A stretch of 64,000 nucleotides of DNA from Epilithonimonas caeni DSM 17710. GTDB taxonomy: Bacteria > Bacteroidota > Bacteroidia > Flavobacteriales > Weeksellaceae. Positions 26,221 to 36,441 of the stretch are shown here, one piece after another; position 1 is the stretch's first letter, and each line of letters opens with the position of its first letter. The translations under genes and the position numbers were made by a program. The stretch lies in NCBI RefSeq assembly GCF_000426465.1, contig NZ_AUFK01000014.1:124001-188000 (forward strand), in the 5' to 3' direction. The notes under the pieces are model-generated. The model ran no database searches and was not told the origin of the DNA. It saw nothing but the letters and a program-made list of their open reading frames with translations.

Positions 26221-28326
26221 TTATTTCAGTTTTAAAGAAACCCCAAAAAGGAAGTTAATTCCGGCTTGTGCGAAGTAATACGGTCCACTAAAACCGTTGT
26301 TGACATACTTAGTATCGGTGAAATTATTTAACAAGAACCTCAAAGTCACATCTTGTTTCCTAAGTGGTAACTTATATGACATATTAAAATCAGGAACAAA
26401 ATATGCATCCAACTGATTCACTTTATCGCCTGTGTTATCCAGATATTGTTTACCAACATATTGAGCTGTAATTCCCAGATTGAAATTTTTGAATGGCGAA
26501 TAGAGAACATTTCCATTGGCAAGGAAACTTGGTGAAAAAGAGATTTCCGTATTTCCCAAATTTTGAATTCCTGATTCTGACTCAAAATAAAAATCTTTGT
26601 TTTTGTTATCACTGAAAGTTGCATTAGCAGAAACCTGTAAATCTTTTGTGATCTTTGACAGAACTCCTAATTCCAGACCGAGTCTATAACTTTTCCCGCT
26701 ATTGGTTCTAATAAAAGCTCCCACATTATTGACTTGTCCATTCAAAACCAACTGGTTTTTGTAGTACATATAATAAGCATTCGCGGTCAAAGCAACTTTT
26801 CCGATCTGCTGTTCCCAACCTGCTTCAAAATCGTGAAGTGTTTCGGCTTTTGTTTCCGGATTGGCGAAAAGATCATCTCTGTTTGGTTCACGATGTGCAT
26901 TAGCATACGAAACAAAAACTTTTCCATTTTCTATATTAAAATTAACACCAGCTTTCGGGTTGAAAAAAGTCCATTTCTTGTCAAGATCCACACCCTCATC
27001 ATCACCTTGCTGGATTACTTTTGTATCATAATCGATATTTCTCAATTGCAGATCTCCAAAGAACTCAAATTGATTCAGTTTGTAAATTGCTTTTGCAAAA
27101 CCAGAGACTTCATTTTTAACGGAACGATTTCTGTAATATTCAAACTCATTGATTTCCGGAATAAAAACTCCTGTAACATTTCCAAAATGTCTTCCGTAAT
27201 ATTGATTCGCAACCGCCCCAACATTAAGGCTCAAATTACCTAAATCTCCGTACAATGTAGAGATCACACCATAAAAATCGTTATCCAGCCACTTCTTTCT
27301 AATGAAATCCGAATATTCTTCTTCGCTTCCTCCAACAATTTGATTTGGCAAATTATATCTTGCAAAAGGGTCACCTTGTTTATAATTTTCATAATAACCC
27401 TTTCCTTTGGTATAGTGGGCTGTTGTCTCTAATTTCCAATTATCAGAAAATTTCTGATTCCATAATAGCTGATAATGATTTTGTCTGTAGTTATCGGTTT
27501 CATTATTATAATATCCTGTGATATTTTCCCAATTGGAATCATAAATTGCTCCAGAATAGTTGAATCTTGGATTAGTTTCCCAAGTCTCTTTGTCAACGCC
27601 ATTCCAAGCTTGATAAGTTTTCTCCTTTCCTCCAAAAGCTAAAAATCTCAACTCCGTATTTTTTTCCTGGAACAAAGCAGAAAAGTTATAAGAATGAAGC
27701 TTTGAAAATGCTCTATCGATATATCCATCAGAATGGATGTAAGTATATCTTCCCATTACAGACAAGCGATTGTTCCAGAATTTCCCGGAGTTGACCTCAG
27801 CAGAATATTTGTAAGTATTGAAAGAGCCGTAGGAGTCATCCGTTTTTACAGAGAATTCGTCAGACGGGTCTTTCGAAATCACGTTCACACTTGCGCCGAA
27901 CGCCGAAACTCCGTTTGAAGATGTTCCAACACCTCTTTGAATTACAATCTGTGAAGCGGAGCTCGTGAGATCCGGAACATTCACAAAGAACGTTCCTTGA
28001 GATTCGGAATCATTATAAGGAACTCCGTTCAACATCACATTGATACTCGTCCCTGCGGTCCCCCTGATCCTAAGTCCTGTATAACCTACTCCATTTCCAG
28101 CATCAGAAGTGGAAACAACGGACATCTGATTTTTCAGAAGAATCGGCAGATCTTGCCCGAGATTCTTGTCTGCCAGATCTTTTTCGACATTGATGATCGA
28201 TTTTGCAACCGGTGTTCTTTTTGTGAATTCGACTGCAGGAATAGAAGTAATTTGTGCAGAATCCTGAACAGTTTGTGAAAGATAAAATGGAGCAATGAAT
28301 ACCCCTAAAAAAATAAATCCTTTCAT
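26221..28326 (-). CDS. TonB-dependent outer-membrane receptor, probably for thiamin
   Basis: 701 residues. Signal peptide MKGFIFLGVFIAPFYLSQ. A plug domain follows (LGQDLPILLKNQMSVVSTSD, GLRIRGTAGTSINVMLNGVP, QIVIQRGVGTSSNGVSAFGA), then a 22-strand type beta-barrel with periodic aromatic strands ending FGVSLKLK. There is no N-terminal carboxypeptidase-like extension. The substrate is inferred from the TPP riboswitch directly upstream: riboswitch-controlled TonB receptors in Bacteroidota import thiamin or its precursors. Energy would come from TonB-ExbBD. No inner-membrane thiamin transporter lies in the window. Confidence 0.85.
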   Translation of the reverse strand: MKGFIFLGVFIAPFYLSQTVQDSAQITSIPAVEFTKRTPVAKSIINVEKDLADKNLGQDLPILLKNQMSVVSTSDAGNGVGYTGLRIRGTAGTSINVMLNGVPYNDSESQGTFFVNVPDLTSSASQIVIQRGVGTSSNGVSAFGASVNVISKDPSDEFSVKTDDSYGSFNTYKYSAEVNSGKFWNNRLSVMGRYTYIHSDGYIDRAFSKLHSYNFSALFQEKNTELRFLAFGGKEKTYQAWNGVDKETWETNPRFNYSGAIYDSNWENITGYYNNETDNYRQNHYQLLWNQKFSDNWKLETTAHYTKGKGYYENYKQGDPFARYNLPNQIVGGSEEEYSDFIRKKWLDNDFYGVISTLYGDLGNLSLNVGAVANQYYGRHFGNVTGVFIPEINEFEYYRNRSVKNEVSGFAKAIYKLNQFEFFGDLQLRNIDYDTKVIQQGDDEGVDLDKKWTFFNPKAGVNFNIENGKVFVSYANAHREPNRDDLFANPETKAETLHDFEAGWEQQIGKVALTANAYYMYYKNQLVLNGQVNNVGAFIRTNSGKSYRLGLELGVLSKITKDLQVSANATFSDNKNKDFYFESESGIQNLGNTEISFSPSFLANGNVLYSPFKNFNLGITAQYVGKQYLDNTGDKVNQLDAYFVPDFNMSYKLPLRKQDVTLRFLLNNFTDTKYVNNGFSGPYYFAQAGINFLFGVSLKLK

Positions 28327-28454
28327 TCGTTTAAATTTTTGTTGTTAAAATTTATTGGAATAAAAGGGGCAAAAAGAATTAGCAATGAAAAATCAATAAT
28401 TTATAATCTCCGGAAATTACATTTTTATTAATTTTTTCAATTTTTAATTATTCA

Positions 28455-28545
28455 TTAAAAATCGTTTCCCTAAACAGCATTATCTGTTCTAGGTTCATTG
28501 GGTATAATCTCAGCTTGTTACAGCACCCCTTAAATTTCTGACTGC
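28455..28545 (-). promoter_or_regulatory. TPP (thiamin pyrophosphate) riboswitch
   Basis: Reading the minus strand, the canonical THI-element blocks appear in order: GGGGTGCTG (28520-28530), GCTGAGATTATACCC with the invariant CTGAGA (28508-28513), GAACCT (28491-28496), ACAGATAATGCTGT (P4-P5 region, 28474-28489) and AGGGAAACG (28463-28471). These are the pyrimidine- and pyrophosphate-sensing arms of TPP riboswitches. The element lies about 130 bases before the TonB receptor start and just after the WG-repeat gene stop (28565). Expected effect: lower expression of the receptor when TPP is high. Confidence 0.93.
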
Positions 28546-28564
28546 GAAATTACATCTTTTTTAA

Positions 28565-29233
28565 TTAATACGCATTATTATTTCTGTCGATAAAAAAATA
28601 CGTTTTCCCATCCTTGGAAACCTCGAAAAGATTAGCTGTTTTCCACGATAAATTAGTTTTTATATCCTCATAGATAAAAGGGATGATTGTTTTATTATTC
28701 TTATCCACAATACCAAATTTATCATTTTTCACAGCTACGATCATCGGATCCTCAATATCGCCCTGTAAAACATAAAGCATCTGATACTGAGGATAAATAT
28801 CAAAATCTTTGTACCCACTGATGTCCACATCCTCTTTGCTCACCAAACCATAACTTCCATTGAGCGCAAAGGCTTTGTAAATAGATGAATGATAGGACGA
28901 AACACACCTCCCCAGATCGGACAGTTTGTATTGATAGACCCTGTTTCCTTTTTTATCTATTCTGTATGACACCTCGTCTTTTTCCACAGTGGCATAGTCC
29001 GAGGTGCCGAAAACTGCAACACTTTTATTCGGTGAATTCAGCAGATTACAATCCTCCGAGAAGAACATAGCAATATGATACTCAGGTAAAATGACAAATC
29101 GCCCACTCTGATCTACATATCCGAATCTTTGATCTATTGCTTGGGGAATAAGTGCAGGAATCTGGTCTTCCTTCATCTGAGAACCAGACAGAAAGAACCA
29201 GCTTATAAAGATTAAGCTTAATTTTTTTTTCAT
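28565..29233 (-). CDS. WG-repeat-containing protein, probably exported
   Basis: 222 residues. The N-terminus is hydrophobic (MKKKLSLIFISWFFLSGSQ), resembling a signal peptide without a lipobox Cys. Two WG/KWG-type repeats are clear: RFGYVDQSGRFVILPEYHIA near the N-terminus and KFGIVDKNNKTIIPFIYEDI near the C-terminus, with a degenerate one between (SYGLVSKEDVDISGYKDFDI). Such repeats form beta-sheet binding surfaces; no enzyme function is known. It lies 15 bases after a DUF2752 gene and probably shares its transcript. Its stop is 20 bases before the TPP riboswitch. Confidence 0.75.
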   Translation of the reverse strand: MKKKLSLIFISWFFLSGSQMKEDQIPALIPQAIDQRFGYVDQSGRFVILPEYHIAMFFSEDCNLLNSPNKSVAVFGTSDYATVEKDEVSYRIDKKGNRVYQYKLSDLGRCVSSYHSSIYKAFALNGSYGLVSKEDVDISGYKDFDIYPQYQMLYVLQGDIEDPMIVAVKNDKFGIVDKNNKTIIPFIYEDIKTNLSWKTANLFEVSKDGKTYFFIDRNNNAY

Positions 29234-29248
29234 CGATGTTGTTTGTGT

Positions 29249-29671
29249 TTAAAGATATTCGATTACCGCTTTATAATAATCAGAGTTTCTAAGCAGCGAA
29301 AATACAAAAACTATTATTAATATTAAAATGATGCTTTTTTTATTAAATATATAATTATCACGTGTGATTTTCAAATTATAATACCTCTTAGCAAAATTGA
29401 TAAGCAAAACGAATACCAAGACAGAAATTGAAATAACCAACAAAGGATTGTACTTAAAAGCCTCTAGGAATCTGAAATGCAACAAAGAATGAAAAGCTCT
29501 CTGAACACCGCAGCCCGCACACTCATAGCCTGTAATTGTTTTTAAAGGACATTTTAAAAAGAATGAATATTTCGTCGGATCAAAAAAATAATAGATGCAA
29601 ATCAAAGCTAAAAAAAAGACAAAAATTACAATTGACTTTTTTCTACTCTTAATTAATGATTTGACTTTCAA
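29249..29671 (-). CDS. DUF2752 membrane protein
   Basis: 140 residues. It has the DUF2752 core CPLKTITGYECAGCGVQRAFHSLL (Cys-x5-GxxCxGCGxxRA), preceded by one membrane helix (about residues 14-30) and followed by two (about 73-92 and 110-128). The conserved cysteines suggest a metal or redox role, but the family is not characterised. It is the first gene of a two-gene unit with the WG-repeat protein. Confidence 0.85.
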   Translation of the reverse strand: MKVKSLIKSRKKSIVIFVFFLALICIYYFFDPTKYSFFLKCPLKTITGYECAGCGVQRAFHSLLHFRFLEAFKYNPLLVISISVLVFVLLINFAKRYYNLKITRDNYIFNKKSIILILIIVFVFSLLRNSDYYKAVIEYL

Positions 29672-29981
29672 GATAATATATTTTTGAGACTATTTTGATT
29701 TTCAAAATAGAAATTATTATGGTAAAAATATAAAATATAGATAAAACATATCTAATTTATTTTCAATCTAAATTATTCCATTCTTAAAAAAGCTTAAAAT
29801 TTCGTAAATTTGGGCGAATTTAACGAGAAATTAAATTTCCACGATAGAATAATATTTTATTTAAATTAAAATCAGAAAACTATCCAGTAGCGTATAGACT
29901 TTGCGGGATTTTTGGACTTCAAAGCACCAAAGACAGTTTGCAAATCTATTTAAATTAAAGAATGAAAAGACTTCTATTATT
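29672..29981. other. AT-rich intergenic region between divergent DUF2752 and acnB genes
   Basis: 310 bases without a convincing gene. A TAAATTTG -7-like box lies at 29805-29812 on the plus strand and could serve acnB, although no TTG is found at the ideal spacing. A frame upstream of acnB (from TTG 29901) is judged to be leader. I see no RNA gene. Confidence 0.5.
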
Positions 29982-32759
29982 ATGAATTATCAGGATTACA
30001 TCCAAGAGATTGAAGAAAGAAAAAATCAAGGGCTTCACCCTAAACCAATTGACAGCGCTGATCTATTAAGCGAGATCATTTCACAAATCAAAGACACGAA
30101 TAACGAATACAGAGCTGATTCTCTTAAATTTTTTATTTATAATACATTACCCGGTACAACAAGCGCTGCAGGTGTAAAGGCTAAGTTTTTAAAGGAAATA
30201 ATTCTTGGTGAATCTGTAGTTGCTGAAATTACCCCAACCTTTGCCTTCGAATTATTGTCCCATATGAAAGGGGGACCTTCAATTGAAGTTTTACTTGATT
30301 TAGCTTTAGGCTACAATGAAAATATTGCAAAACAGGCTGCTGAAGTTCTGAAAACTCAGGTTTACTTATATGATGCTGATACGGCTCGTTTGAAAGAAGC
30401 CTACGAATCTGGCAATGTGATCGCTAAAGATATCTTGGAAAGCTATGCAAAAGCAGAGTTTTTTACCAAACTTCCTGAAGTTGCAGAAGAAATCAAAGTA
30501 GTAACTTTCATCGCTGGTGAGGGTGATATTTCTACCGATTTGCTTTCTCCTGGGAATCAGGCACACTCTCGTTCAGACAGAGAGTTGCATGGTAAATGTA
30601 TGATTACACCGGAAGCGCAAGATGAGATCAAAATGCTTCAAGCCCAACATCCTGACGCAAGCGTAATGCTTATCGCAGAAAAAGGGACAATGGGAGTTGG
30701 TTCTTCTCGTATGTCAGGTGTAAACAACGTTGCACTTTGGACGGGGAAACAAGCAAGCCCTTACGTACCTTTTGTAAACATCGCTCCGATTGTTGCCGGA
30801 ACAAACGGAATTTCTCCTATTTTCCTGACTACGGTTGATGTAACCGGAGGTATCGGAATCGACCTTCAAAACTGGGTGAAAAAAGTGGACGAAAACGGAA
30901 ACCCGATCCGTAATGAAAACGGTGACATTGTTTTGGAGGAAAAATATTCTGTTGCGACAGGAACGGTCTTGACAATCAATACGAAAGAGAAAAAATTATA
31001 CAATGGCGATAAAGAGCTAAAAGATATTTCAAAATCTTTTACGCCTCAAAAATTAGAATTCATCAGAGCTGGTGGTTCTTATGCCATCGTTTTTGGTAAA
31101 AAAATCCAGACGTTTGCGGCTAAAACTTTAGGAATTACTGCTCCAACAGTTTTTGCACCTTCAAAAGAAATTTCCATTGAAGGACAAGGCTTGACTGCGG
31201 TGGAAAAGATTTTCAACAGAAACGCAGTAGGTGTTCCTGAAGGCAAATTGTTACATGCAGGCTCAGACGTCCGTGTAGAAGTAAACATTGTCGGTTCTCA
31301 GGATACGACTGGTTTAATGACCGCTCAGGAATTGGAATCCATGGCCGCAACCGTGATTTCTCCAATTGTTGACGGTGCTTATCAGTCAGGATGTCACACA
31401 GCTTCTGTTTGGGATAAAAAAGCTCAGGCCAATATTCCTAAATTAATGAAATTCATGAACGATTTCGGAGTGATCACAGCGCGTGACCCGAAAGGTGAAT
31501 ATCACGCCATGACAGACGTTATTCACAAAGTTCTTAACGATATTACGGTAGACGAATGGGCCATTATCATCGGAGGCGACTCTCACACGAGAATGTCCAA
31601 AGGTGTTGCTTTCGGAGCGGATTCCGGAACGGTAGCTCTAGCTTTGGCAACGGGTGAAGCTTCAATGCCGATCCCTGAATCGGTGAAAGTGACTTTCAAA
31701 GGAAATATGAAGGAGCATATGGATTTCCGTGATGTGGTTCACGCTACTCAGGCTCAGATGCTGAAGCAGTTTGACGGAGAAAACGTTTTCCAGGGAAGAA
31801 TTATCGAGGTTCACATCGGAACACTTCCGGCTGACCAGGCATTTACTTTCACAGACTGGACTGCAGAAATGAAAGCTAAAGCTTCTATCTGTATTTCTGA
31901 AGACGATACTTTGATTGAATCACTGGAAATTGCAAAAAGCAGAATCCAGATTATGATCGACAAAGGAATGGATAACAAAAACCACGTTCTTCAAGGCCTG
32001 ATCAACAAAGCAAACAAAAGAATCGAGGAAATCAGAACTGGCGACAAACCTGCTTTAACTCCGGACGCGAATGCTAAATATTATGCAGAAGTGGTTGTTG
32101 ACCTGGACCAAATCGTCGAGCCAATGATCGCTGACCCTGATGTAAACAACGACGATGTATCCAAAAGATATACGCACGACACCATCAGAGACCTCACATA
32201 TTACGGAGGCGAGAAAAAAGTTGACCTTGGTTTCGTAGGTTCCTGTATGGTTCACAAAGGCGATCTCAAAATCGTTTCTCAAATGTTGAGAAACCTTGAA
32301 AAACAAAATGGTAAAGTGGAATTCCAGGCCCCATTGGTTGTAGCGGCTCCTACTTATAATATCATTGATGAGTTGAAGGCTGAAGGTGACTGGGAATTAT
32401 TAGAAAAATATTCAGGTTTCGAATTCAACGATGCTGCTCCGAAAGGCGAAGCCCGTACTCAATATGAAAATATGATGTATCTTGAGCGTCCTGGCTGTAA
32501 CCTTTGTATGGGGAACCAGGAAAAAGCTGAAAAAGGAGATACTGTTTTGGCAACTTCTACCCGTCTTTTCCAGGGAAGAGTTGTGGAAGATTCTGAACGC
32601 AAAAAAGGAGAATCTTTATTGGCATCAACTCCTGTAGTTGTACTTTCTGCAATTATTGGTAGAATCCCAAGTATTGAAGAATACAAAGAAGCTGTTGAAG
32701 GAATCGACTTGACGACTTTCGTTCCATCTATCAAAGAATTGGTTACCGTTGGTCATTAA
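29982..32759 (+). CDS. acnB: Aconitate hydratase B / 2-methylisocitrate dehydratase
   Basis: 925 residues from the ATG at 29982 (MNYQDYIQEIEERKNQG). In-frame codons back to 29901 do not look like AcnB. The N-terminal HEAT-like domain (residues 1-160) is typical of AcnB, then the swivel domain and the core. The [4Fe-4S] cysteines are in FVGSCMVHKGDL and RPGCNLCMGNQ. It interconverts citrate and isocitrate in the TCA cycle, and AcnB enzymes may also dehydrate 2-methylisocitrate. It ends at a hairpin terminator, so it is transcribed apart from the second aconitase gene that follows. Confidence 0.95.
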   Translation: MNYQDYIQEIEERKNQGLHPKPIDSADLLSEIISQIKDTNNEYRADSLKFFIYNTLPGTTSAAGVKAKFLKEIILGESVVAEITPTFAFELLSHMKGGPSIEVLLDLALGYNENIAKQAAEVLKTQVYLYDADTARLKEAYESGNVIAKDILESYAKAEFFTKLPEVAEEIKVVTFIAGEGDISTDLLSPGNQAHSRSDRELHGKCMITPEAQDEIKMLQAQHPDASVMLIAEKGTMGVGSSRMSGVNNVALWTGKQASPYVPFVNIAPIVAGTNGISPIFLTTVDVTGGIGIDLQNWVKKVDENGNPIRNENGDIVLEEKYSVATGTVLTINTKEKKLYNGDKELKDISKSFTPQKLEFIRAGGSYAIVFGKKIQTFAAKTLGITAPTVFAPSKEISIEGQGLTAVEKIFNRNAVGVPEGKLLHAGSDVRVEVNIVGSQDTTGLMTAQELESMAATVISPIVDGAYQSGCHTASVWDKKAQANIPKLMKFMNDFGVITARDPKGEYHAMTDVIHKVLNDITVDEWAIIIGGDSHTRMSKGVAFGADSGTVALALATGEASMPIPESVKVTFKGNMKEHMDFRDVVHATQAQMLKQFDGENVFQGRIIEVHIGTLPADQAFTFTDWTAEMKAKASICISEDDTLIESLEIAKSRIQIMIDKGMDNKNHVLQGLINKANKRIEEIRTGDKPALTPDANAKYYAEVVVDLDQIVEPMIADPDVNNDDVSKRYTHDTIRDLTYYGGEKKVDLGFVGSCMVHKGDLKIVSQMLRNLEKQNGKVEFQAPLVVAAPTYNIIDELKAEGDWELLEKYSGFEFNDAAPKGEARTQYENMMYLERPGCNLCMGNQEKAEKGDTVLATSTRLFQGRVVEDSERKKGESLLASTPVVVLSAIIGRIPSIEEYKEAVEGIDLTTFVPSIKELVTVGH

Positions 32760-32800
32760 TTGATTTTAAAACTAAAGTCGAAAGACTTTTTAAATAATTG

Positions 32801-32834
32801 ATGGAAGATTTTCAAAAGAAATCTTCCATTTTTG
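32801..32834 (+). terminator. Terminator after acnB
   Basis: ATGGAAGATTT pairs with AAATCTTCCAT around a 7-base loop, then TTTTG, 41 bases after the stop. The rest of the 302-base gap to the next aconitase (32835-33061) is AT-rich, and I see no gene in it. Confidence 0.85.
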
Positions 32835-33061
32835 TTTAGAATCTTTCTATTTAACGTAAGCGGAAATTATTTTAACCTATATCAATGTCAAAAGCTTCAT
32901 TTTTTCCTTAACTTCATAGTCATAAAATATTTTGGTTATCTATCATTTTTATCCTATTATCAAGCTGTAGGAATAGTATTTGATTAAAGTATTGAAACAA
33001 ATTTTTTCCGTCTAGAAACCACGGATAAATCATTAAAAAATAATAAAAATAAAATCGAGAT

Positions 33062-35332
33062 ATGACTTTTGACTTGGATATGATAAAAAAAGTTTATTCT
33101 GATTTCGAAACCAGAGTAAACGAAGCAAGAGCTTTTATGGGAAGACCTCTTACTTATTCAGAAAAAATTCTTTGTGCTCATCTTTACCCTTCCCAGGCAA
33201 AAGAAGCATTCAAAAGAGGAGAATCTTACGTAGATTTTGCTCCGGACAGAGTGGCGATGCAGGATGCGACAGCGCAGATGGCCCTCTTACAATTTATGCA
33301 GGCAGGCAAGAAAAAAGTGGCAGTTCCGTCAACTGTTCACGCAGACCATTTGATTCAGGCAAGAGTCGGCGCAGCAAAAGATCTAATCGAAGCTGAAAAC
33401 AAGAATAACGAAGTATATCAATTCCTTCAATCAGTTTCCAACAAATATGGCATTGGATTCTGGAAAGCGGGAGCAGGTATCATTCATCAAGTCGTTTTGG
33501 AAAATTATGCTTTTCCCGGTGGAATGATGATTGGAACAGATTCCCACACTGTAAATGCCGGCGGACTTGGAATGGTTGCCATCGGAGTTGGTGGTGCCGA
33601 TGCAGTAGATGTAATGGCTGGAATGGCTTGGGAACTTAAATTCCCGAAAATGATTGGTGTAAAATTGACCGGAAGACTGAACGGTTGGACTGCTCCAAAA
33701 GATATTATTTTAAAAGTTGCAGGAATCCTTACTGTAAAGGGAGGAACGGGCGCGATCGTAGAATATTTTGGAGAAGGTGCCAATTCGCTTTCTTGTACAG
33801 GAAAAGGAACGATTTGTAATATGGGTGCGGAAATTGGGGCTACAACTTCCATTTTCGAATACGACCAAAACATGAGCAAATATCTTCGTTCAACAGATCG
33901 AGAAGATTTGGCAGATGCTGCTGACGCAATTGCCCACGTTTTGAAAGCTGATCCGGAAGTCCATGCAGAACCTGAAAAATATTATGACCAAGTTATCGAA
34001 ATAAATCTTGACACTTTAGAACCATATCTAAATGGCCCTTTCACGCCGGACTTGGCAACACCAATTTCCCAAATGAAAGAAATCGCAGAGAAAAACGGAT
34101 GGCCGACAAAAATCGAAGTCGGATTGATTGGATCTTGCACCAACTCATCTTATGAAGATATTGCAAGAGCGGCTTCTGTAGCAAAGCAGGCTAAAGAAAA
34201 AAATCTTGAGGTAAAAGCGGAATACACCATTACACCTGGTTCTGAACAGGTAAGATTCACTGTAGAAAGAGACGGATTTTTGAAAACTTTTGATGAAATA
34301 GGCGGCAAAGTCTTTGCCAACGCTTGCGGACCTTGTATCGGGCAATGGGCGCGTGAAGGTGCTGAAAAACAAGAGAAGAATACAATTGTTCACTCCTTCA
34401 ACAGAAACTTCTCCAAAAGAGCGGATGGAAACCCTAATACTTATGCCTTCGTCGGTTCCCCGGAATTGGTAACAGCGATGGCTATTGCAGGGGATTTGAG
34501 ATTCAATCCATTGACAGATAAGCTTAAAAATAAAAACGGAGAAGAAGTGATGCTTGATGAACCGAGTGGCGACGATCTTCCAAAATTAGGATTTGATGTA
34601 GATGACCCGGGCTATATTGCGCCTGCAGAAGATGGCTCTAATGTAGAGGTGATTGTTTCCCCAACGTCAGATAGACTTCAGTTATTAGAAGAATTTCCAG
34701 CTTGGGACGGGCTGAATATTACCGGAGCCAGATTACTGATCAAAGCTTACGGAAAATGTACAACCGATCATATTTCCATGGCCGGACCTTGGCTGAAATA
34801 CAGAGGACATCTTGATAATATTTCCAACAATATGTTGATTGGTGCTGTAAATGCTTTCAATATGGAGACCAATAATGTTAAAAATGAATTGGATGGCCAA
34901 TACAAACCAGTTCCTGATTCTGCAAGGCAATATAAGGCGGCTGGTATTCCTACAATTGTAGTTGGTGACGAAAACTATGGCGAGGGCTCTTCAAGAGAAC
35001 ATGCGGCGATGGAACCTAGGCATCTTGGAGTAAGAGCAGTTTTGGTTAAGTCTTTTGCTCGTATCCACGAAACCAACCTTAAGAAACAAGGGATGTTAGG
35101 AATTACTTTTGCCAATAAGGACGATTATGACAAGATCATGGAAGATGACACCATCAATTTCCTTGACCTTGACCAATTTGCACCGGGCAAGCAATTGACT
35201 TTGGAATTTGTTCACGCTGACGGAACTAAAGATATCATCATGGCAAACCATACTTACAACGCGGGACAGATCGCCTGGTTCAAAGCAGGTTCTGCTCTTA
35301 ACCTTATCAAAGCGATGGAAAAAGAAGGGTAA
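33062..35332 (+). CDS. Aconitate hydratase, mitochondrial type
   Basis: 756 residues, the length of mitochondrial ACO2 rather than of bacterial AcnA (about 890). Motifs match: [44 protein letters not shown] (first cluster Cys) and [13 protein letters not shown] (other two Cys), with the swivel-domain [15 protein letters not shown]. It converts citrate to isocitrate through a [4Fe-4S] centre in the TCA cycle. It is not closely related to AcnB upstream, so this genome has two aconitases of different clades side by side, each with its own terminator. A bidirectional terminator follows. Confidence 0.95.
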   Translation: MTFDLDMIKKVYSDFETRVNEARAFMGRPLTYSEKILCAHLYPSQAKEAFKRGESYVDFAPDRVAMQDATAQMALLQFMQAGKKKVAVPSTVHADHLIQARVGAAKDLIEAENKNNEVYQFLQSVSNKYGIGFWKAGAGIIHQVVLENYAFPGGMMIGTDSHTVNAGGLGMVAIGVGGADAVDVMAGMAWELKFPKMIGVKLTGRLNGWTAPKDIILKVAGILTVKGGTGAIVEYFGEGANSLSCTGKGTICNMGAEIGATTSIFEYDQNMSKYLRSTDREDLADAADAIAHVLKADPEVHAEPEKYYDQVIEINLDTLEPYLNGPFTPDLATPISQMKEIAEKNGWPTKIEVGLIGSCTNSSYEDIARAASVAKQAKEKNLEVKAEYTITPGSEQVRFTVERDGFLKTFDEIGGKVFANACGPCIGQWAREGAEKQEKNTIVHSFNRNFSKRADGNPNTYAFVGSPELVTAMAIAGDLRFNPLTDKLKNKNGEEVMLDEPSGDDLPKLGFDVDDPGYIAPAEDGSNVEVIVSPTSDRLQLLEEFPAWDGLNITGARLLIKAYGKCTTDHISMAGPWLKYRGHLDNISNNMLIGAVNAFNMETNNVKNELDGQYKPVPDSARQYKAAGIPTIVVGDENYGEGSSREHAAMEPRHLGVRAVLVKSFARIHETNLKKQGMLGITFANKDDYDKIMEDDTINFLDLDQFAPGKQLTLEFVHADGTKDIIMANHTYNAGQIAWFKAGSALNLIKAMEKEG

Positions 35333-35358
35333 TACAAAATCCAATATTTCAAAATAAT

Positions 35359-35391
35359 AAAAAAGCAAGAATTAAATGATTCTTGCTTTTT
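35359..35391. terminator. Bidirectional terminator after the second aconitase
   Basis: AAAAAAGCAAGAA and TTCTTGCTTTTT form a stem around a 7-9 base loop between convergent genes, with A and T tracts on both sides. Confidence 0.88.
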
Positions 35392-35422
35392 CTGTTTTAT
35401 TATAAAACTCTGTTTCTTTTAT

Positions 35423-36274
35423 CTATTTCAATAATGCACTAAAGGTATCACCTTGCCTGATATCACCGGTATTGTAACCTTTCATAAACCATTCCTCCCT
35501 TTGAGCAGAAGAACCGTGCGTGAAGCTCTCCTGGTTCACATAGCCTTGACCTCTTTTTTGAATATTGTCATCACCAACTGCTGCTGCTGCACTCATTGCT
35601 TCTTGAATGTCCCCAGGCTCTAAGAATTTTTCTCTGCTATCTGTTTGTTTTGCCCATAATCCAGCGTAGAAATCGGCTTGTAATTCATTGGCAACAGAAA
35701 TCTGATTGGCTTGTGCTTCACTTCCTCGTTGGCTAAGTTGATGAACCTTATCCAATGTTCCTAAGAGATTCTGAATATGATGTCCATATTCGTGACCAAG
35801 AACATAGGCCACTGTGAATTGTCCCACCTTGGCTCCAAATTTTTGCTGAAGCTCATTGAAGAAACTCATATCCATATAAATGGTTTGGTCTGATGGACAA
35901 TAGAATGGTCCCATTTCTGATTGAGCAATTCCACAGCCTGAACTTGTTGTACTTTCGAACAAAACGACTTTTGCAGGTCTGAATTGGATTCCGTTTTGGT
36001 TAAAAACATTTGCCCAGGTTTCTTCATTTTCTTTGGTCAGCATTCTCACAAACTCTCTGATGTTGAGCTCTTCTTTGGAAAGTTGTCTCTGCTCAGTTTG
36101 TTGAGGGGAAGAAGTTGCACTGTTTTGTAAAATTGCAGAAGGATCACCTCCTAGAAAGAAAACAATGGCTGCAATAATAATTGTTCCCAATCCACCACCA
36201 ACTAGCATTCCGCCTCCACCGCCGGAACCGCGTCTGTCATCTACATTGTCACTTCTATCGTTTGTCCATTTCAT
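35423..36274 (-). CDS. Neutral zinc metallopeptidase, YpfJ family
   Basis: 283 residues. The N-terminus has a short RGSGGGGGM segment and a single membrane anchor (about residues 25-42), typical of YpfJ (PF04228). The zinc motif is VLGHEYGHHIQNLLG, with the downstream acidic ligand region NELQADFYAGLWAK. Conserved end: GSSAQREEWFMKGYNTGDI. The enzyme would be membrane-anchored with its catalytic domain in the periplasm. Substrates are unknown for the family. Single gene, convergent with the aconitase. Confidence 0.88.
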   Translation of the reverse strand: MKWTNDRSDNVDDRRGSGGGGGMLVGGGLGTIIIAAIVFFLGGDPSAILQNSATSSPQQTEQRQLSKEELNIREFVRMLTKENEETWANVFNQNGIQFRPAKVVLFESTTSSGCGIAQSEMGPFYCPSDQTIYMDMSFFNELQQKFGAKVGQFTVAYVLGHEYGHHIQNLLGTLDKVHQLSQRGSEAQANQISVANELQADFYAGLWAKQTDSREKFLEPGDIQEAMSAAAAVGDDNIQKRGQGYVNQESFTHGSSAQREEWFMKGYNTGDIRQGDTFSALLK

Positions 36275-36347
36275 CTGATAATATTTTGTGTTTTAAAATT
36301 AGTATTTTTCTTTTGATATTAAAGAAATATTTTGGAACATCCTTTAT

Positions 36348-36420
36348 CAATAGCCCCGATTGCAGTGGAAATCCTTTTTCTTTGAAAAAGATTGTAACGG
36401 AAAGCGGGATCAAGCTCCTA
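36348..36420 (-). repeat. Large intergenic hairpin repeat, copy B (follows ribH)
   Basis: Minus strand: AGGAGCTTGATCCCGCT-T-TCC, then AATCTTTTTC-AAA-GAAAAAGGATT (hairpin), then TCCACTGCAATCGGGGCTA. The first 17 bases are identical to copy A at 10858 and the last 10 (ATCGGGGCTA) are too, while the middle is different and shorter. It begins 22 bases after the ribH stop, in the same direction as ribH. Confidence 0.8.
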
Positions 36421-36441
36421 AAAGATCTACGATCAGAAGTC

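Noticed and set aside
26734-27243. 169-residue plus-strand open frame inside the thiamin-type receptor gene
   Set aside because: Antisense shadow; Phe/Ile-rich translation without domain features.
29901-29981. N-terminal extension of AcnB by 27 residues from a TTG
   Set aside because: AcnB homologues start at a motif like MNYQDYIQEI; the extension has no AcnB similarity and lies in the likely leader.
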